Below are positions 1 through 4,388 of a DNA stretch of 6,571 bases, piece by piece. Origin of the DNA: Anaeromyxobacter dehalogenans (lineage in GTDB: Bacteria > Myxococcota_A > UBA9042 > DTJE01); contig DYKK01000188.1 in NCBI GenBank assembly GCA_020722625.1, forward strand, positions 1 to 6,571, written 5' to 3'. The position numbers and the translations under genes were made by a program. The notes under the pieces are model-generated. The model saw nothing but the letters and a program-made list of their open reading frames with translations. It ran no database searches and was not told the DNA's origin. Every line of letters begins with the position of its first letter. The stretch's first letter is position 1.

Positions 1-798
1 GTTGACGCCGATCTTGATGGCGAGCCCGAGCCCGAACTGGGCCACCCCGCTGGCGACACCGCCGCCGAGCGCCTTGTTGAGGAGCTCTTGCCGCTGCTCC
101 CGCGTCAACGTGGGGCCCGCGGTCCCGGCGTCCTTCACCCCCTGGGCCGTGTACTGCCTCACCACCGAATCGCGGCCTGCCGGGAGGCCCGCCCACTGCT
201 CGTGTATCGCGTACTCGCGGGCGATGAAGTCAATGTCGAACCCGCCACCGCCACCGGGAGCGCCGGCGCCGTCCGCCGGGCCGCCCTGGACGGTGGGGGC
301 ACTCTTGGCCGCCCCGCCCACGATTCCCTTGTCCTGCACGGCGGTCTTCTCGCCGCCTCCGTTCGCCTCGCCCTTCTGGGTGGCATGCTGCTCGCCACCC
401 TTGGGCGAGCGAGGCGCCTTTTCCACCTTGGGGGCTTTCTTCCCCTCGGCCTCCCCCTCCGCCTGCTTCGCGCCCTCTTCCTTCTTCGATTCCGCCTTGG
501 GGTCCCTCGTCGCGCCCTTCGCGCCGGTCTTGTCTCCCTCGACCTTCTTGCCCGACTCGCCTTCCTTGCCCGCGAGACTCTTGACCACGTCGGGCTTGTC
601 GGTCTGGTTGGCGAGATTCGCCGCGCCCTCGTTGGTCAGGCCCCCGGGCACCTCGCCGTTCGGCCCGAGTCTTGCCTCTCTGGGCGACTCCCTGTTCTTG
701 GACGCGGAGTCCTTGGCGGCCGCACGCTTCTTCGCTCGCTTCGCGGCCCCGGCGCTTTTCTGGTTGCCGACTTCCTCGTGTTGCCAGGGCGAAATCAT
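1..798 (-). CDS. Hypothetical protein with long disordered Lys/Glu/Ala/Gly-rich N-terminal region (partial, C-terminus outside window)
   Basis: Not recognised as any named family. Reading leftward from the ATG at 798-796, the frame stays open for 266 codons to the window edge. The start is chosen for its excellent Shine-Dalgarno, GGAGGTGA at 808-801, two bases before the ATG (GGAGG core five bases away). Residues about 10-180 are low complexity, rich in Lys, Glu, Ala and Gly, with no hydrophobic core: a basic patch at about 20-30 (KRAKKRAAAK), mixed-charge stretches at 75-150 and a Gly run at 182-186. From residue 187 the composition changes to something foldable (FDIDFIAREYAIHEQW, then helical LTREQRQELLNKALGGG and a Gly/Ala-rich hydrophobic stretch at 246-264). 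There is no signal peptide. A disordered N-terminal linker before a C-terminal domain is the simplest reading. In-frame ATGs at 864 and 897 exist, but 864 lies inside a hairpin and neither has a comparable ribosome site. The plus-strand ORF over this region is a Ser/Pro-rich shadow. Confidence 0.72.
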   Translation of the reverse strand, partial: MISPWQHEEVGNQKSAGAAKRAKKRAAAKDSASKNRESPREARLGPNGEVPGGLTNEGAANLANQTDKPDVVKSLAGKEGESGKKVEGDKTGAKGATRDPKAESKKEEGAKQAEGEAEGKKAPKVEKAPRSPKGGEQHATQKGEANGGGEKTAVQDKGIVGGAAKSAPTVQGGPADGAGAPGGGGGFDIDFIAREYAIHEQWAGLPAGRDSVVRQYTAQGVKDAGTAGPTLTREQRQELLNKALGGGVASGVAQFGLGLAIKIGVN

Positions 799-800
799 CG

Positions 801-878
801 TCACCTCCCGGTGGGGCCTGTCCACCCCACCGCCCACGGGATGGGGACTCGCGTCCCCACCCATGGGAGCAGGTCCAT
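801..878 (-). CDS. Possible 25-residue leader peptide (upstream ORF)
   Basis: On the minus strand an ATG at 878-876 follows GAGAGGGAGG (890-881) and opens 25 codons ending in TGA at 803-801. That TGA is the last three bases of the downstream gene's Shine-Dalgarno, two bases before its ATG at 798. The peptide begins MDLLPWVGTR and contains three Trp (residues 6, 15, 19) and four Pro. The ORF runs through both leader hairpins, so a ribosome translating it would unfold them and terminate on the main ribosome site, which is the geometry of translational coupling or attenuation. Against it: short ORFs are common in GC-rich DNA, Trp codons arise easily from GGTGGGG-type sequence, and the GGAGG core is only two bases from this ATG (AGGG lies further upstream at a better distance). 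Confidence 0.25.
   Translation of the reverse strand: MDLLPWVGTRVPIPWAVGWTGPTGR
809..832 (-). promoter_or_regulatory. Leader hairpin 2: 8-bp stem abutting the Shine-Dalgarno of the leftward gene
   Basis: In the minus-strand RNA, CGGUGGGG (832-825) pairs perfectly with CCCCACCG (816-809) around an 8-base loop (824-817). It begins at the base following hairpin 1, so the two could stack, and its last base (809) directly precedes the GGAGGTGA ribosome site at 808-801. Placement suggests control of, or protection around, translation initiation. No known riboswitch class is recognised. Confidence 0.45.
833..867 (-). promoter_or_regulatory. Leader hairpin 1: 15-bp stem with a GCGA tetraloop upstream of the leftward gene
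   Basis: In the minus-strand RNA, CCCAUGGG (867-860) pairs with CCCGUGGG (840-833) with one G-U pair. Inside it, UGGGGAC (859-853) pairs with GUCCCCA (848-842) around the loop GCGA (852-849), a GNRA tetraloop. The only irregularity is one bulged base at 841. On the plus strand the G-U becomes a C-A mismatch and the loop is TCGC, so the pairing favours the leftward transcript. It lies in the predicted 5' leader of the 1-798 gene. There is no U tract, so it does not look like an intrinsic terminator. Confidence 0.5.
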
Positions 879-950
879 CGCCTCCCTCTCGCCGCATGGC
901 GCGTCTTGCGCGGCTCAATGCGAGCGGAGGAACGTCGGATGACGCGGTCC

Positions 951-966
951 AGCAGGTTTCGTGCCA
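951..966 (-). promoter_or_regulatory. Sigma-54 (RpoN) -24/-12 promoter candidate for the leftward gene
   Basis: The minus strand reads TGGCACG-AAAC-CTGCT (966 to 951). Against the established sigma-54 consensus TGGCACG-N4-TTGCW it matches 11 of 12 defined positions (first T of TTGC is C), with the GG (-25/-24, 965-964) and GC (-13/-12, 953-952) dinucleotides correctly spaced. The predicted start is near 940, giving a leader of about 140 nt before the ATG at 798. Sigma-54 promoters need an enhancer-binding activator; the palindrome at 983-994 lies just upstream. The flanking base before TGGCAC is G rather than a pyrimidine. Confidence 0.5.
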
Positions 967-982
967 CGTTTCCCGTGCGACT

Positions 983-994
983 GGTCGTACGACC
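983..994. promoter_or_regulatory. 12-bp perfect palindrome in the divergent intergenic region (possible operator)
   Basis: GGTCGTACGACC is self-complementary without a spacer. It sits about 17 bp upstream of the sigma-54-like element and about 27 bp upstream of the rightward -35 hexamer, so a bound dimer could influence both transcripts. A 12-bp palindrome is expected about once or twice by chance in a window this size, so position is the only support. Confidence 0.25.
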
Positions 995-1020
995 CAGGCA
1001 GGTTCCCGCGCGACCGCTCC

Positions 1021-1049
1021 TTGATCCGATCCGCTCGGCGGGCCATACT
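1021..1049 (+). promoter_or_regulatory. Sigma-70-like promoter for the transporter pair
   Basis: TTGATC (1021-1026; 4 of 6 to TTGACA) is separated by exactly 17 bases from CATACT (1044-1049; 4 of 6 to TATAAT), in the most AT-containing part of this intergenic region. Transcription would start near 1056, leaving a leader of about 20 nt before the ATG at 1076. Spacing is ideal; hexamer matches are moderate. Confidence 0.4.
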
Positions 1050-1074
1050 ACGCCCCGTCAACCGGCGGGGGCGT
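1050..1074 (+). promoter_or_regulatory. Inverted repeat that could sequester the ribosome site of the AGCS gene
   Basis: ACGCCCC (1050-1056) is perfectly complementary to GGGGCGT (1068-1074) across an 11-base loop. The 3' arm covers most of the GGGGG ribosome-binding run (1067-1071) immediately before the ATG at 1076. If the transcript starts at about 1056, as the promoter call implies, most of the 5' arm would be missing, so this hairpin and that start site are largely mutually exclusive. A start further upstream would be needed. Confidence 0.2.
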
Positions 1075-1075
1075 G

Positions 1076-2770
1076 ATGGGCGAGGTCCAGGACATCGTGG
1101 GGGCGGCGAGCGAGTTCCTGTGGAACACCCCGCGGGTGATGCCCTTCATGGTGACGATCCTCCTGTTCACGGGCCTCTTCCTGACCGTGCGCCTCGGGCT
1201 CGTCCAGGTGCGCCGCTTCCGGCACGGGGTCCGGGCCGTGCTCGGCCGGTACAGCCGCCCCGGGGACCCGGGAGACGTGAGCCACTTCCAGGCCCTGTCG
1301 TCGGCCCTGTCCGCCACGGTCGGGATCGGGAACATCGCGGGGGTGGCCACGGCCGTGCACTACGGGGGGCCCGGGGCGGTCTTCTGGCTGTGGCTGACCG
1401 GCTTCATCGGGATGGCCACGAAGTTCGCGGAGTGCACGCTCGCGCAGAGGTTCCGCGACGTGCATCCGGACGGCTCCGTGTCGGGCGGTCCCATGTACTA
1501 CATCGAGAAAGGACTCGGTCCGCGCTGGCGCTGGCTCGCCGTGACCTTCGCCGCGTGCGCCGTGGTCTCGTCCTTCGGGTCCGGCAATGCCATTCAGGCC
1601 TTCACCATGGCGGACAGCCTCCGCGCGGACTTCGGGATCCCGCCGTGGGTGTCGGGGATCGGGTCGGCCACCCTGGTCGGGCTCGTGATCATCGGGGGGA
1701 TCCGGCGGATCGGGCAGGTCACGAGTTTCCTGGTCCCCTTCATGGGCGCGTTCTACGTGCTGGCCGCGACCCTGGTCATCGCGCTCCACGTCGAGGACCT
1801 GCCCGCCGCGGTCGCGGCCATCGTCGCCGGCGCCTTCTCCCCGCCCGGGATGGTCGGTGGCTTCGCGGGTTCCACGTTCATCTTCACGCTGACCTGGGGC
1901 GTGAAGCGCGGCCTCTTCTCGAACGAGGCGGGCCAGGGGAGCGCCCCCATCGCGCACGCGGCGGCCCGCACCGAGGAGCCGGTGCGGGAAGGGTCGGTCG
2001 CGCTCCTCGAGCCCTTCATCGACACGGTGGTCATCTGCTTCATGACCGGGCTCGTCGTCGTACTGACCGGGACGTGGAACCAGAAGCACCTGGACGAGGT
2101 CCCGTTCACGGCCCAGAGCGCCATCCTCGTCGTCTCGGAACGCACCGTGGTGCAACCCACCGGGAAGGTCCGGGACGAAGACCTGTTCACGGGCGAGGCC
2201 TCGGTCCGCGAGGGCCGGCCGTCCGGCGTCGCGCTGGTGCGCAACCACGCGGTGATGGAAGACGTGCGGCTGGACCGACACGGCCGCCCGTTCGAGGGGA
2301 CCCTCGCCGTGCGCGCCGGGACGCTCCAGGAACTGCGAGACTCGCAGGGCGGGGCCGTGTCCGAGGCGTCCGTCCGCGTCCGGGGGCGGACCCTGCTGAA
2401 CGGCTCTCTCCTCTCGGCCAGGTCATTCGAGGTCGGATTGTCTCCCCTGATTCCATGGGGGAGTTACCTGGTCACCATCGCGGTGTCCCTGTTCGCGATC
2501 TCGACCGCCATCTCGTGGTCGTACTACGGGGACCGGGCGATCCGGTACCTCGCCGGGCCGCGCGCGGTCATGCCGTACCGCATCGTGTATCTGGTGATGC
2601 ACTTCCTCGGGGCCGTGTTCTCGCTGGAGGTCGTGTGGGGGTTCGGGGACGTGGCCCTGGGGCTCATGGCCCTGCCGAACCTGTTCGGGGTCCTGCGCCT
2701 GTCCGGCCTCGTTGCGAGGGAGGCGCGCGACTATTTCCGGCGCGTGGAGGCCGTGGACCGGCGGCGGTGA
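1076..2770 (+). CDS. Sodium:alanine/glycine symporter, AGCS family (AlsT/AgcS-type), with large periplasmic insertion
   Basis: An inner-membrane importer coupling uptake of alanine, glycine or a similar small neutral amino acid to sodium. Family hallmarks are clear: SATVGIGNIAGVATA (79-93, the broken sodium/substrate-binding helix), GGPGAVFWLWLTGFIG (97-112, close to the family signature, with FWLW for the usual FWMW), GLFSNEAGQGSAPIAHAAA (279-297) and SWSYYGDRA (480-488). About 11 membrane helices are visible, as expected for the LeuT-like AGCS fold. The family is usually about 450-480 residues; this protein has 564. The excess is about 115 residues at 335-452, between TGTW (331-334) and the helix starting near 460, predicted extracytoplasmic, rich in charged and alternating hydrophobic residues and possibly beta-structured. 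ATG 1076 is preferred to GTG 1073 because GGGGG (1067-1071) lies four bases away. It leads a likely operon with the NSS transporter 24 bp downstream. Exact substrate cannot be told. Confidence 0.93.
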   Translation: MGEVQDIVGAASEFLWNTPRVMPFMVTILLFTGLFLTVRLGLVQVRRFRHGVRAVLGRYSRPGDPGDVSHFQALSSALSATVGIGNIAGVATAVHYGGPGAVFWLWLTGFIGMATKFAECTLAQRFRDVHPDGSVSGGPMYYIEKGLGPRWRWLAVTFAACAVVSSFGSGNAIQAFTMADSLRADFGIPPWVSGIGSATLVGLVIIGGIRRIGQVTSFLVPFMGAFYVLAATLVIALHVEDLPAAVAAIVAGAFSPPGMVGGFAGSTFIFTLTWGVKRGLFSNEAGQGSAPIAHAAARTEEPVREGSVALLEPFIDTVVICFMTGLVVVLTGTWNQKHLDEVPFTAQSAILVVSERTVVQPTGKVRDEDLFTGEASVREGRPSGVALVRNHAVMEDVRLDRHGRPFEGTLAVRAGTLQELRDSQGGAVSEASVRVRGRTLLNGSLLSARSFEVGLSPLIPWGSYLVTIAVSLFAISTAISWSYYGDRAIRYLAGPRAVMPYRIVYLVMHFLGAVFSLEVVWGFGDVALGLMALPNLFGVLRLSGLVAREARDYFRRVEAVDRRR

Positions 2771-2794
2771 GGCCCGTCGGACGGGGGGTTCGCG

Positions 2795-4333
2795 ATGGGG
2801 GAACCGGGTCGGGAGGCGCGCGGGGCGTGGGGGAGCCGCCTGGGCTTCATCCTGGCCGCGGCGGGGAGCGCGGTCGGGCTCGGGAACCTGTGGAAGTTCC
2901 CGTATTTGACCTACCGCTTCGGCGGCGCGGAAGGGGGCGAGGCCCGCGGGGCCGGCGGGTTCGTCCTGATCTATCTCGCCGCGGTCTTCGTGGTCTGCGC
3001 CCCGGTCATGGCGGCCGAGATCCTGATCGGGCGGCGCGGGCGGCGCAACCCCGTGGGGTCGTTCCGGGCGCTCCGGCCCGGGTCGCGCTGGCCGTGGGTC
3101 GGGTTCCTCGGGGTCCTGGGCGGGGTCCTGATCCTGTCCTACTACACGGTCGTGGCCGGGTGGACCCTCGAATACGTCGGCAAGGCCGCCATCGGCGCCT
3201 TCTCGCGGTACGAGGAGTCCGTGTCGGACACGGAGGTCCGCGAGGCCGTCTGCCGCGAGGCGGGGGTCTCGGACGAGGCGGCGTGCACGTCCGCCTACCA
3301 GGGTTTCCTGGACCGCCACGACGGCCCGCAGGCCCGCGGCATCGTCGTGCGCGACAAGAAGCTGGAACTGTACCCGGCCCGCCTGTTCCGCGAGTTCCTC
3401 GCGAACCCCTTCAAGCAGGTCGGCTACCTCTTCGTCTTCATGGCCATGACCGCCCTGGTCGTCCTCGGCGGGGTCTCGGGGGGCATCGAACGCTGGAACC
3501 GCATCCTCATGCCCCTGCTGATCGGGATGCTCGCCGTCCTGATCGTCCGGGTGGCGACCCTGCCCGGGGCCTCGAAGGCCGTGGACTTCCTGTTCAGGCC
3601 GGACCTGTCGCTCCTGTCGTTCGAGGAGGTCCTGTGGGCCCTGGGACAGGCGTTCTTTTCCCTGTCCCTCGGGATGGGCGCCTTGCTGACCTACGGCAGT
3701 TATCTGTCCCCCAAGGACCGCATCACCACCTCGGCCCTCGCCATCGCGGGGATTGACACGATCGTCGCGCTCTCCGCGGCCTTTGTCATCTTCGGGGCGG
3801 TCTTTTCATACGGCCTCCAGATGAAGGGGGCCGGGATCGGGAACCTCTTCACGGCCATCCCCGTGATCTTCCTGCACCTGCCCGGCGGGGGGGTCCTGAC
3901 GGTCCTGTTCTATGTCCTGGTCGCCTTCGCGGCCCTGACCTCGACCGTGTCCCTGCTCGAGGTCGCGAGCGCGTACCTGATGGACGAGCGGGGGTGGGCC
4001 CGGCGCAAGGCGGTGCTCGTGGCAGCCGCCGCCATCTTCGCCCTGGGCGTCCCGTGCGCCCTGTCGTTCAACGTCCTGGCCGGCTTCCAGGTCTTCGGGC
4101 GCACCGTTTTCGATGTGTTTGATTATTTCTGTTCGAACATCGCGCTTCCGGCGGGAGGGCTCCTGATCTCGGTCTTCGTGGGGTGGGTGTTGACCGACGA
4201 GGAGCGCCGCGCCGAAGTCCGGGAACTGCACCCCGTCCTGTACGTGGCCTGGCTCGGCGTGGTGCGTTTTCTGGCCCCCGCCGCGATCCTGGCCATCCTC
4301 GCGGCGCTCCTGCTGGGGAAGGTGAGCGGGTGA
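2795..4333 (+). CDS. Sodium-dependent amino-acid transporter, NSS/SNF family (SLC6/LeuT type)
   Basis: An inner-membrane sodium-coupled symporter for amino acids or related amines. Helix 1 reads GSAVGLGNLWKFPYLTY (24-40). By alignment to LeuT, G24/V27 and A379/T382/S383 (AALTS) form sodium site 2; A26, N31 and S289 (FFSLSLGMGALLTYGSYL, 287-304) contribute to site 1, where LeuT Asn286 appears as D321. Y116-Y117 (SYY) match the substrate-gating tyrosine region of helix 3. The 512 residues fit 11-12 helices, the last at about 486-507. The loop between helices 3 and 4 (about 137-205, extracytoplasmic) is longer than in LeuT and carries Cys153 and Cys164. GGGGGG at 2783-2788 precedes the ATG by six bases. 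It follows the AGCS gene by 24 bp with no promoter or terminator in the gap, so they are probably co-transcribed. A cluster of T-ending codons at 4106-4132 stands out from the G/C-ending usage. Substrate is not determinable. Confidence 0.94.
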   Translation: MGEPGREARGAWGSRLGFILAAAGSAVGLGNLWKFPYLTYRFGGAEGGEARGAGGFVLIYLAAVFVVCAPVMAAEILIGRRGRRNPVGSFRALRPGSRWPWVGFLGVLGGVLILSYYTVVAGWTLEYVGKAAIGAFSRYEESVSDTEVREAVCREAGVSDEAACTSAYQGFLDRHDGPQARGIVVRDKKLELYPARLFREFLANPFKQVGYLFVFMAMTALVVLGGVSGGIERWNRILMPLLIGMLAVLIVRVATLPGASKAVDFLFRPDLSLLSFEEVLWALGQAFFSLSLGMGALLTYGSYLSPKDRITTSALAIAGIDTIVALSAAFVIFGAVFSYGLQMKGAGIGNLFTAIPVIFLHLPGGGVLTVLFYVLVAFAALTSTVSLLEVASAYLMDERGWARRKAVLVAAAAIFALGVPCALSFNVLAGFQVFGRTVFDVFDYFCSNIALPAGGLLISVFVGWVLTDEERRAEVRELHPVLYVAWLGVVRFLAPAAILAILAALLLGKVSG

Positions 4334-4358
4334 GGTGGCACGTCCTTCACCCACCTCA
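4331..4358 (+). terminator. Hairpin overlapping the NSS transporter stop codon (weak terminator candidate)
   Basis: TGAGGTGG (4331-4338) is perfectly complementary to CCACCTCA (4351-4358) with a 12-base loop. An alternative pairing, GGGTGAGG (4328-4335) with CCTTCACCC (4344-4352) and one bulge, overlaps it, so the two are mutually exclusive. No T tract follows (the next bases are TGATACAG), so it is not a canonical intrinsic terminator. It may instead mark the operon 3' end or interact with the control region of the next gene. Confidence 0.25.
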
Positions 4359-4371
4359 TGATACAGTATCA
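4359..4371 (+). promoter_or_regulatory. TGATAC-A-GTATCA dyad with extended -10-like sequence upstream of the GH18 gene
   Basis: A perfect 6+6 inverted repeat with one central base lies 17 bp before the GH18 start codon, in a local AT-rich island. Its left half also reads as an extended -10 (TG-A-TACAGT, 4359-4367; 4 of 6 to TATAAT) that would start transcription near 4374. No convincing -35 is present. A regulator bound to the dyad would block such a promoter. A separate perfect sigma-54 -24 half, TGGCACG (4336-4342), lies upstream, but its -12 half is poor (TCACC). Confidence 0.35.
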
Positions 4372-4388
4372 CCTAGACGGAGGCGACG

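Noticed and set aside
833..867. Intrinsic terminator reading of the strong hairpin
   Set aside because: No T tract on either side in either direction and no gene ends here. The G-U pair and GNRA loop fit a leader of the leftward transcript better.
799..897. Longer N-terminus of the leftward protein from in-frame ATGs at 864 or 897
   Set aside because: The frame is open, but neither has a ribosome site comparable to GGAGGTGA before 798, and the 864 ATG is buried in the hairpin stem.
2..1024. 340-codon plus-strand open frame over the left part of the window
   Set aside because: Its Ser/Pro/Ala/Phe-rich translation is the typical reverse shadow of a Lys/Glu/Ala/Gly-rich gene. The minus frame has a strong ribosome site and a sensible composition change, and the plus frame runs into the intergenic region with no fold-like sequence.
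1058..2281. 407-codon minus-strand open frame inside the AGCS gene
   Set aside because: His/Arg/Gly/Asp-rich shadow of a well-supported membrane transporter.
2771..2794. Separate promoter or terminator between the two transporter genes
   Set aside because: The 24-bp gap holds only a G-rich ribosome site; there is no hexamer pair or hairpin.
961..3756. 931-codon plus-strand open frame
   Set aside because: Arg/Gly/Pro-rich, low-information translation in a different frame across two genes that are clear transporters. It is a GC-rich shadow.
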